IMG/VR virus record: IMGVR_UViG_3300028131_000026
Span: 1-31,059 of that record
Strand: one strand, 5' to 3'
DNA length: 31,059 nucleotides
Source: a virus
The translations under genes and the position numbers were made by a program. Of this stretch, positions 20,565 to 28,329 are shown piece after piece (positions within the stretch are counted from its first letter, which is position 1; the number at the start of each line of letters is the position of its first letter). The notes beneath the pieces are model-generated. The model was not told the origin of the DNA, ran no database searches, and saw only the letters and a list, made by a program, of their open reading frames with translations.

Positions 20565-21804
20565 CTATCGCCCCAGAACGCATCTAAGGCCGTATCATGC
20601 GCGAAAGCAACGCTGGGCGGTAATCGTAGCCCACAGGCGCTTTGGTAAGACGGTTGCGGCTATCAACGACCTAATACGAGATGCCCTAACGATACCGCGT
20701 AAAAAAGTGCGGGTTGCTTACATTGCTCCGTACTACCGACAGGCAAAGGCTATCGCTTGGGATTACTTGCTGGAATATACCAAAGACATTGAAGGCGCTG
20801 TTGCCAATGCAAGCGAATTGCGTGTCGATTTCCCGAATGGTTCCCGCATCCGTTTATTCGGCGCTGATAACTACGATGCTATGCGTGGTTTGTATTTTGA
20901 CAGCGTTGTGCTTGATGAACCCGCTGACTTCCCGGCTAATGCTTGGCCTGTTGTTATTCGCCCCAGCCTTGCCGACCGTAAGGGCCGCGCCACGTTTATT
21001 GGAACGCCAAAGGGCAAAAACGATTTCTGGGACATTTACCACCACGCGCAAAGTGACCCTGATTGGTTCTGTGCGATGTATAAAGCTGATGAAACGGGCG
21101 TCCTAGACGATGAGGAACTAGCGGAAGCAGAGCGCACAATGGGCGAGGATCGTTATGCTCAAGAGTTTCTTTGCTCTTTCGAGGCTGCGATCCAAGGCGC
21201 ATATTATGCCACAGAAATGAAAAAGGCCAAAGAAGAAAAGCGCATTTCAAACGTGCCATACGATCCCGGCGTGGGTGTTGTTACCGCATGGGACTTGGGT
21301 ATTGGCGACAGCACGGCTATCTGGTTTGCGCAGTATGTCGGCAAAGAAATCCGCTTAATAGATTACTATGAGAGCAGCGGCGTAGGTTTAGACCATTACG
21401 CAAAGGCTCTAAGTGAGCGTGGCTATCATTACGAGCAGCATATTTTGCCGCACGATGTCAGAGTTAAGGAGCTTGGCACGGGCAAGAGCAGATTGGAAAC
21501 GCTGGACGCGCTGGGCATTAAAGACATAGAAATAGCTCCCCGGCTTGGAATAGAAGATGGCATACAAGCTGCGCGTTCTATGCTTAACCGTTGTTGGTTT
21601 GACGAAAGCAGGTGTGAGCGTGGCGTGGAAGCAATGTTGCAATATCGGCGTGAATTTGACGAGCGGATGAAGTCTTGGCGCGGCAGACCCTTGCACGATT
21701 GGACTTCTCACGGTGCAGATGCGTTTAGATATTTGGCTGTTGGTTATAAGCCAGAGGCCGATTGGGGCGCACCAATCAAGCGCGGATTGCGTGGAATAGC
21801 ATAA
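20545..21804 (+). CDS. terL: Terminase large subunit
   Basis: This 419-residue protein is the packaging ATPase and nuclease. The Walker A-like loop AHRRFGKT is at residues 29-36 and Walker B VVLDEPAD at 121-128 (Asp124, Glu125). FIGTPKGKND, near 151-160, is the coupling motif. The nuclease domain starts at WDLGIGDST (Asp250) and ends at HDWTSHGADAFRYLAVGY, with the closing acidic residues. It powers DNA into the portal and cuts concatemers. The length is on the short side for TerL but all motifs are present. The start overlaps terS. Confidence 0.94.
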   Translation: MKTKTINYRPRTHLRPYHARKQRWAVIVAHRRFGKTVAAINDLIRDALTIPRKKVRVAYIAPYYRQAKAIAWDYLLEYTKDIEGAVANASELRVDFPNGSRIRLFGADNYDAMRGLYFDSVVLDEPADFPANAWPVVIRPSLADRKGRATFIGTPKGKNDFWDIYHHAQSDPDWFCAMYKADETGVLDDEELAEAERTMGEDRYAQEFLCSFEAAIQGAYYATEMKKAKEEKRISNVPYDPGVGVVTAWDLGIGDSTAIWFAQYVGKEIRLIDYYESSGVGLDHYAKALSERGYHYEQHILPHDVRVKELGTGKSRLETLDALGIKDIEIAPRLGIEDGIQAARSMLNRCWFDESRCERGVEAMLQYRREFDERMKSWRGRPLHDWTSHGADAFRYLAVGYKPEADWGAPIKRGLRGIA

Positions 21805-21839
21805 TGTGATACTGTGTGATTGAAAAACACAGGTGCATC

Positions 21840-21989
21840 ATGGCGAAAATGACTAAAGCACAAATTGCGAGAGCTAAGGCTATGTCTAAGCGCAAGGGTT
21901 CTGCGTATCCTAATGCTTGGTCAAATTTAAAAGTTGTCAGGGCCGATGCAAAGAAATCCAACAAAAAACCAGTAAAAAGGAAAGCATGA
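21840..21989 (+). CDS. 49-residue Lys/Arg-rich protein
   Basis: A 49-codon frame follows the large terminase after 35 bases. The product (MAKMTKAQIARAKAMSKRKG, then SAYPNAWSNLKVVRADAKK) is strongly basic, with about a third Lys and Arg. A short helix comes first and a Lys-rich tail last. Its stop overlaps the next start as ATGATG. The block SAYPNAWSNLK has defined aromatic positions, so it is not a random basic run. It might bind DNA or RNA, or be packaged with the genome; no function is known to me. Confidence 0.6.
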   Translation: MAKMTKAQIARAKAMSKRKGSAYPNAWSNLKVVRADAKKSNKKPVKRKA

Positions 21990-22042
21990 TGGGTTATGGC
22001 AAAAAAGGCATGGGTAAGAAAAAGGGCGGCAAAAAGAAATGA
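21986..22042 (+). CDS. 18-residue Gly/Lys micropeptide
   Basis: This tiny frame starts at an ATGATG overlapping the previous stop and ends with ATGA at the next gene. Its product is MMGYGKKGMGKKKGGKKK, half Lys. Peptides of this sort occur in other phages in my experience, but a role is unknown. It may be a translated micropeptide binding nucleic acid, or only a coupling device. Exact overlap on both sides is the main support. Confidence 0.4.
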   Translation: MMGYGKKGMGKKKGGKKK

Positions 22043-22143
22043 AAACTGGTAAGTATTCTACAGCAGCATCCTTCAAACCATGCAAGGGTTGCCCAACACC
22101 AAGCAAATGCGCAATGGCTGGCAAATGTTTAGCAAAAGCGTGA
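22039..22143 (+). CDS. 34-residue four-Cys mini-protein
   Basis: A 34-codon frame coupled to the preceding micro-ORF (ATGA). The product ends SFKPCKGCPTPSKCAMAGKC then LAKA, four Cys in the pattern C-x2-C-x5-C-x5-C. This spacing suits a small zinc-binding knuckle or disulfide mini-protein, and it is basic. Similar CKGCPTPxxC proteins occur in marine phages, to my recollection. It sits among small basic proteins between terminase and tail genes. Function is unknown. Confidence 0.55.
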   Translation: MKTGKYSTAASFKPCKGCPTPSKCAMAGKCLAKA

Positions 22144-22159
22144 GGCTTATTGATTTCTA

Positions 22160-22432
22160 ATGCGTACAAAAGCTGAAAAGATAGCGGCTGCAAAAAAGCG
22201 GCACGGTTTCACGGCGGTAAATAAACCTCGCCGGGGTGGGCCTAAGAAGTTTGAAGTCTTGGCGGTTGAAGGCAACCAAGTTAAAAAGGTTAACTTTGGC
22301 GATCCGAATATGACCATCAAGAAAAGCACCCCAAGTCGAAAAGCATCGTATTGTGCGCGTTCTGGTGGTATTAAGGGTAAGAATAGCAAATTGTCGGCTA
22401 ACTATTGGTCGCGTAAAGCATGGGACTGTTAA
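22160..22432 (+). CDS. Basic small protein with FGDPNM and YWSRKAW motifs (DUF6321-like)
   Basis: A 90-residue basic protein with a Lys/Arg-rich first third (AEKIAAAKKRHGFTAVNKPR) and a conserved-looking core: VNFGDPNMTIKKSTPSRKAS, then CARSGG and KLSANYWSRKAWDC. The DPxM, Ser-Arg-Lys-Ala, Ala-Arg and YWSxKxW pattern matches a family of small phage proteins (I believe DUF6321) lying near terminase or portal genes. Its Cys pair (about 65 and 90) could bind metal. It ends exactly where the adaptor gene starts. Function is unknown. Confidence 0.65.
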   Translation: MRTKAEKIAAAKKRHGFTAVNKPRRGGPKKFEVLAVEGNQVKKVNFGDPNMTIKKSTPSRKASYCARSGGIKGKNSKLSANYWSRKAWDC

Positions 22433-23062
22433 ATGGCAATCACAACTTATTCAGAGCTTCAATCTTCCATTGCCAATTGGCTTAATCGTAATGGTGATAC
22501 ATCGTTACTTTCGGTTATTCCTGATTTCATTGCGCTGGCAGAGGCCGATATAAATCGCAAACTGCGTCATTATAAAATGATTGAGCGTGTTGATGCAGTG
22601 CTTGATAGCCGATATGTGCAAGTGCCTAACAATTGGTTGGAGACGGTTCGGTTTAATATCACCGCATCAACTACGGTCAAATTAGATTTTATTGGCCCAG
22701 AAGATATGCTGGAAAAACGGCAGAACAACAGCGACACTGCTGGCATTTCTCGTTATTATACGCAAATGGGGGAAGCTATAGAGGTGTTCCCAACTCCCGC
22801 TGCGGAATATCCTATGCAGCTTGCTTATTATGCGCAAATCCCAAGTTTGAGCGATAGCGTTACTTTTAATTGGTTGCTGCAAGATCAGCCTGATGTTTAC
22901 CTGTATGGCGCACTAATGCAATCGGCTCCATACTTGCTAGATGATGCGCGAACCCAGACTTGGGCTGGCTTGTATCAAAACGGTTTGGCTTCACTGCAAA
23001 AGTCATCTGATGACACTAGGTTTGGTGGTTCTGGTCGCAGAATTATTATAACTAGTTATTAA
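22433..23062 (+). CDS. Head-tail adaptor protein, SU10-like
   Basis: This 209-residue protein matches the SU10-type adaptor: TYSELQSSIANWLNRNGDTS, then IPDFIALAEADINRKLRHYK, MIERVDAVLDSRYVQVPNNW and ISRYYTQMGEAIEVFPTP, with a C-terminal QDQPDVYLYGALMQSAPYLL. In podoviruses this family forms the ring between portal and tail nozzle, as gp4 does in P22. Its presence supports the SU10/phiEco32 assignment made from the capsid. ATG 22433 follows the previous stop immediately. Confidence 0.82.
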   Translation: MAITTYSELQSSIANWLNRNGDTSLLSVIPDFIALAEADINRKLRHYKMIERVDAVLDSRYVQVPNNWLETVRFNITASTTVKLDFIGPEDMLEKRQNNSDTAGISRYYTQMGEAIEVFPTPAAEYPMQLAYYAQIPSLSDSVTFNWLLQDQPDVYLYGALMQSAPYLLDDARTQTWAGLYQNGLASLQKSSDDTRFGGSGRRIIITSY

Positions 23063-23110
23063 CTGAAAATTGGTGTATGATAGCGCCAGATATATCTAAC
23101 GGAGCATAAC

Positions 23111-23491
23111 ATGAGCTTTTCAAATTACCTAGAAACCGAGGTCTTAGACTTTGCGTTCACAACTGGCACAGCAACCCGCCCAACCGCATGGTATGTTGCC
23201 CTCTACACAGCAGCCCCCGGCGAAGGTGGCGGCGGAACCGAGGTGTCTACAGGCGGCTACGCCCGTCAGTCAGTAACATTTTCCGTTTCTGGAAATACTG
23301 CCTCTAATACTGCCGCTGTTGAGTATCCTACGGCTACGGCGTCTTATGGAACCGTTACTCATGTTGGCATTTTTGATGCGTCTTCTGGTGGTAATTTGTT
23401 GGCATATTCGGCACTAAACGTGTCCAAGTTGATCGACACTGGCGATGTTTTCCGCATTCCAACTGGCGACCTTGATATTACACTAGACTAA
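23111..23491 (+). CDS. Beta-rich tail fibre-type protein (Gp80-like)
   Basis: A 126-residue protein of all-beta appearance: YLETEVLDFAFTTGTATRPT, then WYVALYTAAPGEGGGGTEVS, TGGYARQSVTFS, and a closing THVGIFDASSGGNLLAYSAL. This pattern is shared by a widespread family of small phage tail fibre-like proteins. It probably sits on the tail, possibly as an attachment or decoration unit. GGAG precedes the ATG. A 48-base gap upstream could hold a promoter (TATGAT at about 23077), but no matching -35 is evident. Confidence 0.72.
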   Translation: MSFSNYLETEVLDFAFTTGTATRPTAWYVALYTAAPGEGGGGTEVSTGGYARQSVTFSVSGNTASNTAAVEYPTATASYGTVTHVGIFDASSGGNLLAYSALNVSKLIDTGDVFRIPTGDLDITLD

Positions 23492-23495
23492 ACTG

Positions 23496-24611
23496 ATGGC
23501 TGGATACGGCTCAGGAAACTATGGCGCTCGTTTATTTGGGCTTGATGGCACTGTAAAAGATGCTTCAGCCCAAATAAGCGTGAGCGGTGCGTTTACTTCT
23601 GCCGCCTTCAAAACGGCAGCAGGCTCTTTAAGTGCGCCTGCTGTTTCTAGTGTTTTAGCGTCTGCGGAGCGTATAAAGCAATCAAGCGCTCAAATTTCTG
23701 CAACTGGTCAGATGGCCACTGTTGGCGTAAAAAACGCTTCGGCCACAATATCAGTATCATGCCAGTTAGCCGTTATAACTAGCGGTCAACGTGTCAGGGA
23801 AACCTCCGCAAATGTTTCTGCCGCATCGTCGGCAACTGCCAACGCTGAAAAAGAATTCCAGTTCCAAGCTCAAATCTCAGCTTCAAGCCAACTTGCAGCA
23901 AGCGGATTTAAAACTTCTTTAGTCGGCTCAACTATCTCAGCAACGTCAAGCGCCGCTGCATCTGGGTTTAGAAAAAGAGTTTCTTCCGCCTCGGTAAGCG
24001 TTGTATCATCTGCGACCGCATCAATGGTGCTTGTTAAAGACGCCGAGGCTCTAATTTCTGGGTCTTCGGCTTCGTCTGCGTCTGCTGATATTATTGTTGA
24101 CGGCGCTTCTTTGATCGCGTCCAACTCTGCATCCAATGTGAATTATGAGCGCAAGCGTGAAAATGGCGCAGTGTCTCTTGGTTCGTCTGGCGTATTTACG
24201 GTAGCTGTTAAAACGGCGTCTGCTGTAATTGTCAGCAGCCCGCAGCTAACAGTAGATACAAACAGCACCCGCGTCCGCGAGGCTTCATCTGCGTCAACGT
24301 CTGTTTCAGATGGCGCTTCATCCGGAGTGCTTATCGCCTCTGGTGCAGCGTCTATACCGGCGACTTCATCTATTGCCACTGTTGCCGTGGCTTCCCTTGT
24401 GGGCGCTTCCTCCGGGTTAGTTGCGTCAACTACGTCTGCTAACGGTCAAATAATTGCGGGCGGTAGCGCACTTGCAGCAAGTCGTGCTATAGTAAGCGCA
24501 AGCGCACGTTATAAGTGGCTCGAAGCGGACGATCCGACGACATCATGGACAGAAGCACCAAATCCAAGTAATACTTGGACAGATGCAGATTATTTAGAAA
24601 GGGCCGCGTAA
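23496..24611 (+). CDS. Ala/Ser-rich repeat protein, probable tail fibre shaft
   Basis: This 371-residue protein is built mainly of about sixteen degenerate repeats of 18-22 residues, each close to SAxISASSxxxASxxKxx; examples are SAQISATGQMATVGVKNA and SATISVSCQLAVITSGQRVR. The regular strand-turn pattern suggests a fibrous beta-structure, likely trimeric. The N-terminus (MAGYGSGNYGARLFGLDG) is a short aromatic cap and the C-terminus is a Trp-rich tag, WLEADDPTTSWTEAPNPSNT. It is probably a fibre shaft or spacer linking tail to receptor-binding proteins; neighbours on both sides are tail proteins. A stop-start TAATG joins it to the next gene. Confidence 0.6.
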   Translation: MAGYGSGNYGARLFGLDGTVKDASAQISVSGAFTSAAFKTAAGSLSAPAVSSVLASAERIKQSSAQISATGQMATVGVKNASATISVSCQLAVITSGQRVRETSANVSAASSATANAEKEFQFQAQISASSQLAASGFKTSLVGSTISATSSAAASGFRKRVSSASVSVVSSATASMVLVKDAEALISGSSASSASADIIVDGASLIASNSASNVNYERKRENGAVSLGSSGVFTVAVKTASAVIVSSPQLTVDTNSTRVREASSASTSVSDGASSGVLIASGAASIPATSSIATVAVASLVGASSGLVASTTSANGQIIAGGSALAASRAIVSASARYKWLEADDPTTSWTEAPNPSNTWTDADYLERAA

Positions 24612-24880
24612 TGCCTACGACAACGACAAACTATTCTTGGAATAAGCCAACCGTAGGCGGCGATGAAGACGCTTGGGGTGGTTATCTGAATGGCAACTGG
24701 GACAGCGTTGACACATTGCTTGGCGGCGTAACAAATTCTGAGTTTTCCGTTTTGAGCGGTCTTACAGCGTCCACAACAGAATTAAACTATGTCGATGGTG
24801 TTACCTCGGCTATTCAACCGCAGCTCGATGCAGCTGCAACAACAGGTAAGGCAATCGCAATGGCGATTGTTTTCGGTTAA
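24611..24880 (+). CDS. Stand-alone tail-fibre anchor domain
   Basis: An 89-residue protein starting at ATG 24611, one base into the previous stop. It opens TNYSWNKPTVGGDEDAWGGY, then LNGNWDSVDTLLGGV, the module found at the N-terminus of many marine phage tail fibres, and continues SGLTASTTELNYVDGVTSAI, also a frequent fibre segment. Usually this is fused to a long fibre; here it ends after about 42 further residues with a hydrophobic tip, AIAMAIVFG. It may be an adaptor that binds separate fibre subunits, or the remnant of a split fibre gene. Confidence 0.68.
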   Translation: MPTTTTNYSWNKPTVGGDEDAWGGYLNGNWDSVDTLLGGVTNSEFSVLSGLTASTTELNYVDGVTSAIQPQLDAAATTGKAIAMAIVFG

Positions 24881-24891
24881 GGAGAAGCCAC

Positions 24892-25266
24892 ATGGCCGCA
24901 CCAAACGTAGTAAATGTAGCCACTATCACTGCCAAGTCGGCGTTGGTGGCTTTGTCTTCAACCTCAGCAACAACGCTGGTCAGCAACGCTGCATCTAGTG
25001 GCAAGGTTTTCAAGATCAACATGATCCAGATTGCCAATGTCGATGGCACAAATGCCTGCGACGTTACTGTGGATGTGCACAGCGCCGCTGCTGGCGGTGG
25101 CACAGCTTACTCTCTGGTTGCGACTGCATCTGTCCCTGCTGACTCGTCGCTTATTGCTGTTGATAAGAACACAGCCCTTTACCTTGAGGAAGATCGCTCC
25201 ATCACCGTCACTGCTGGCACAGCAAACGACTTGGAAGTTATCGTAAGCTACGAAGAGATCAGCTAA
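24892..25266 (+). CDS. Beta-sandwich tail/fibre-associated protein
   Basis: A 124-residue protein preceded by AAGGAG. It begins MAAPNVVNVATITAKSALVA and shows alternating beta-strand segments (VFKINMIQIANVDGTNACDV, SLVATASVPADSSLIAVDKN, then SITVTAGTANDLEVIVSYEE), a Greek-key-like sandwich. Small proteins of this form are common beside fibre genes in marine phages and may decorate the virion or the fibre. The stop overlaps the next start as TAATG. No enzyme features. Confidence 0.6.
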   Translation: MAAPNVVNVATITAKSALVALSSTSATTLVSNAASSGKVFKINMIQIANVDGTNACDVTVDVHSAAAGGGTAYSLVATASVPADSSLIAVDKNTALYLEEDRSITVTAGTANDLEVIVSYEEIS

Positions 25267-26669
25267 TGCGCTTTATTGGCAACGCCCCTGTAGATGGTGA
25301 AGTTCGTGCTATCGCCTCTGGTGCGTTAGCCACTGGAGATACTGTTGCTGTGAACCCAGATGGCACTGTGAGTGTTGTGGCCGGTTCTTCTGAAGCATTA
25401 GGCTCCCCCGGATTGTACCGGAGTTCTTCAGTTGCTAACTCAGGCAACGCCGCAGTTTACGACGATAATGCTCAGAAAGTTGTGATTGTCTTTACAGACA
25501 ATTCGTCCCAAAATTTAAAGGCTGTTGTCGGCACTGTAAGTGGGACATCAATTAGTTTTGGCTCTGAGGTGGTGGTTGCTGCTCAAGGATATATTGTAAA
25601 ATTAGCCTATGACGCCAACGCTCAAAAAATTGTTGTAATTTTTGATAATCAGGCCGTCGTTGGAACAGTTAGCGGAACTTCCATTAGCTTTGGAAGCATC
25701 GCAACTTATCATGGTGCTTATGTTAGTGATTACGATATTACATATGATGCCAATGCGCAAAAGGTTGTTATAGCATACCGCAATTCGAGTTTTTACGGTG
25801 TTGCCATCGTCGGCACGATTAGCGGCACCTCTATTAGTTTTGGATCTGAAGCTGTCCACCTTTACAATCAAGCCACTAACAACTCTATTGTTTATGATGC
25901 AAGTGCGCAAAAGGTTGTCATCTTTTATACTGACCAAGGAAACACAACGTATGGCAAGGCTGTTGTAGGCACGGTTAGTGGCACGTCTATCAGCTTTGGC
26001 TCTAGTGTAGTTTTTGAAAGCGCACAGTCAGACTCTATAACCGCCACTTACGATGCGAATGCCCAGAAAACAGTTACAGGTTATCGACTTAGTAACAATG
26101 ACGGCAAGGCTGTTGTAGGCACGGTTAGTGGCACCTCTATTAGTTTTGGAACATCTGTGGTTTACGCATCCAACGCACCCGCAAGGTCATCCGTTTATGA
26201 CCCGACTGCTAAAAAAGTAATTATAACTTATCAAGATTCCGCAGACTCTTCTGCCGGAGACCTTGTTGTTGGCACTGTTAACGGCACTTCTATCAGCTTT
26301 GACTCGCCTGTTGCTTTTGAAAGCGGAGATGCAGATAGACAGAGCGCAACTTATGACGCTAACGCTCAAAAAATAGTTATAGCCTATAAGGATACTAGCA
26401 ACTCTGGGTACGGGACTTATGTTGTTTTTGCGCCAGCCTCCACCAACCTCACCTCCGAGAACTTCGTAGGTTTTGCCAATAGCGGCTACGCTGACGGACA
26501 ATCCGCAGCACTTAACTCGACTTGCTCCGTGGACAAGAACCAATCTGGTTTAACTGCTGGCGAGACTTACTATGTGCAGGGTGACGGCACGTTGGGTACA
26601 ACCCCCGCCGATCCGTCTGTTGTGGCTGGAACGGCCATATCTTCTAACTCTATTATCGTGAAAGGGTAA
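25266..26669 (+). CDS. Seven-repeat beta-propeller fibre protein 1
   Basis: This 467-residue protein has three parts. Residues 1-46 are an N-terminal beta module (EVRAIASGALATGDTVAVNP). Seven repeats of 44-53 residues follow, each with YDANAQKVVIAYRD-like strands and ending in VVGTVSGTSISFG. A C-terminal module ends NQSGLTAGETYYVQGDGTLG then TTPADPSVVAGTAISSNSII. Repeat 7 lacks the VGTVSG strand, as in the sister genes, so it probably closes the ring with strand exchange. Four strands per repeat and seven repeats predict a seven-bladed propeller. It is probably a receptor-binding fibre tip; carbohydrate binding is inference. Confidence 0.68.
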   Translation: MRFIGNAPVDGEVRAIASGALATGDTVAVNPDGTVSVVAGSSEALGSPGLYRSSSVANSGNAAVYDDNAQKVVIVFTDNSSQNLKAVVGTVSGTSISFGSEVVVAAQGYIVKLAYDANAQKIVVIFDNQAVVGTVSGTSISFGSIATYHGAYVSDYDITYDANAQKVVIAYRNSSFYGVAIVGTISGTSISFGSEAVHLYNQATNNSIVYDASAQKVVIFYTDQGNTTYGKAVVGTVSGTSISFGSSVVFESAQSDSITATYDANAQKTVTGYRLSNNDGKAVVGTVSGTSISFGTSVVYASNAPARSSVYDPTAKKVIITYQDSADSSAGDLVVGTVNGTSISFDSPVAFESGDADRQSATYDANAQKIVIAYKDTSNSGYGTYVVFAPASTNLTSENFVGFANSGYADGQSAALNSTCSVDKNQSGLTAGETYYVQGDGTLGTTPADPSVVAGTAISSNSIIVKG

Positions 26670-26674
26670 CTCCC

Positions 26675-26938
26675 ATGAAGACTATCGTTGAAACATCAAG
26701 CGGCTTGAGCAAGTACCTGCTTGCTGATGATGTGACCATCACTGCTACTGCTGATAACATCACAGTGGGTGATCCTGCACAGTTCATCATTGGTGACTTG
26801 AACAGCACCACAGTGACCGTCACTGACAACGTGACAAACGCACCAGACGATTGGACAGGCAACAAGTATTTCTTTGACGGCACTACATGGACATTGAACC
26901 CTGATTGGGTAGACCCGACACTCGACGGCGAGGAATAA
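26675..26938 (+). CDS. Small fibre-associated protein
   Basis: An 87-residue acidic protein between two propeller fibres. The pattern (MKTIVETSSGLSKYLLADDV, QFIIGDLNSTTVTVTDNVTN, and DDWTGNKYFFDGTTWTLNPD) is a family often placed next to fibre genes in marine phages. It could be a fibre assembly chaperone or a small bound subunit. No strong ribosome site is visible six bases after the previous stop, so translation may be coupled. The call rests on pattern memory and position. Confidence 0.6.
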   Translation: MKTIVETSSGLSKYLLADDVTITATADNITVGDPAQFIIGDLNSTTVTVTDNVTNAPDDWTGNKYFFDGTTWTLNPDWVDPTLDGEE

Positions 26939-26943
26939 TCTAA

Positions 26944-28326
26944 ATGCGCATCATTGGTAACGCTGGAAAAGCGAGAGAAGTACAGGCCGTTGCCAGTGGT
27001 GCGTTAGCTTCTGGTGACACTGTTGTTGTGAACTCCGATGGAACTGTGAGTGTTGTTGAGGGGAGTTCCGGGAGTATTGGGTCGGAAGCCGTTTTTTCCA
27101 CAACGTCCATACAGAAGCCGTCTGCGACTTTTGATACGAGCAATAACAAAGTTGCGGTTGCTTACCTCAACAACACTAACTACGCCACTGTTGCTGTTGG
27201 AACCGTAAGCGGAACGTCTATTAGCTTTGGTACGCCAGTTGTTGCAGAAAGTTCTGGTACGGAGGACACCACTGTTGTTTTTGATAGTAGCAATAATAAG
27301 GTTGTTTTAACGTATCGTGCATCAGGCAACGGCAAATCAGTTGTCGGCACGGTTAGTGGAACATCTATCAGTTTTGGTACTAAAGCTAGCTTTCAGTCAA
27401 GCGGGGTGGAGTATGTCCGCTCTGTCTTCGATAGTAACAGCAATAAGGTTGTAGCTATTTGGAGTAATGATAATAGCTCTAAGGCTGGAACGGCTGCTGT
27501 TGGCACAGTAAGCGGCACGTCAATTAGCTTTGGTTCGGCGGCAGTTTTCAAATCGAGCGGCATTTATTCCACGTCTCCTGCGTTTGACAGCACTAACAAT
27601 AAAATTGTTATAGCGTATGGAATTTCAAATATTATAGAAGCCGTAGTCGGCACTGTCAGTGGTACGTCTATTAGTTTTGGGACACCTGTATCATCGAGTG
27701 TTGGCGGCACATATAGAATACTGGCTATGAATGACAGCACTGGACAGGGTGTTATAGGTTATCGGAATAACGTATCGCCGTATGACGGCAAGGCCATATC
27801 CATAACTGTAAGTGGAACTTCGGTTAGCTTTGGCGCAGGCACACAATTTACTACAGATGTTAAAGCTGTTGACAGCGTTGTTTTTGACAGCAGTCGCAAT
27901 AAGTTCTTTATTGTTTACGGGGTAGATATCTACCCTGTAACTTTAAGCGGCACGGATGTTTCTTTTGGAAGCTCTTCTGCGATTTCATCAGAAAACATAG
28001 ATCAAACAGTTGGTGCGTTCGACAACAACGACAAACTTGTTTTGGCGTATCGAAACCTCACAGATTCGCAGCAGGGGCAGTCCTCAGTGTTTTCGCCACC
28101 ATTCACCAATGCAGACAGCTACATCGGCATAGCCGCTACAGGCGCACCTGATGGCCAAGGCGCTAAGATCAACATCAAGGGCGCTGTAGACGAGAACCAA
28201 TCTGGCTTGACCGCAGGTCAGAGTTACTACGTCCAGGCGGACGGCACGTTGGGTACAACACCAGCAGATCCAAGTGTATTCGCTGGCACTGCTGTAGCTG
28301 CAACCAAACTTATCGTGAAGGGCTAA
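26944..28326 (+). CDS. Seven-repeat beta-propeller fibre protein 2
   Basis: This 460-residue protein is a paralogue of the 25266 product: the same N-terminal module (EVQAVASGALASGDTVVVNS), seven repeats and the same C-terminal module (NQSGLTAGQSYYVQADGTLG). Repeat strands read FDSSNNKVVLTYRAS and VGTVSGTSISFG. Repeats 5 and 6 are more divergent (ISITVSGTSVSFG, PVTLSGTDVSFG). Here the A-strand position is mostly FDS rather than YDA, so the two genes have drifted into subfamilies. Probably a second receptor-binding protein or a variant. It is followed three bases later by the third fibre. Confidence 0.66.
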   Translation: MRIIGNAGKAREVQAVASGALASGDTVVVNSDGTVSVVEGSSGSIGSEAVFSTTSIQKPSATFDTSNNKVAVAYLNNTNYATVAVGTVSGTSISFGTPVVAESSGTEDTTVVFDSSNNKVVLTYRASGNGKSVVGTVSGTSISFGTKASFQSSGVEYVRSVFDSNSNKVVAIWSNDNSSKAGTAAVGTVSGTSISFGSAAVFKSSGIYSTSPAFDSTNNKIVIAYGISNIIEAVVGTVSGTSISFGTPVSSSVGGTYRILAMNDSTGQGVIGYRNNVSPYDGKAISITVSGTSVSFGAGTQFTTDVKAVDSVVFDSSRNKFFIVYGVDIYPVTLSGTDVSFGSSSAISSENIDQTVGAFDNNDKLVLAYRNLTDSQQGQSSVFSPPFTNADSYIGIAATGAPDGQGAKINIKGAVDENQSGLTAGQSYYVQADGTLGTTPADPSVFAGTAVAATKLIVKG

Positions 28327-28329
28327 GAC

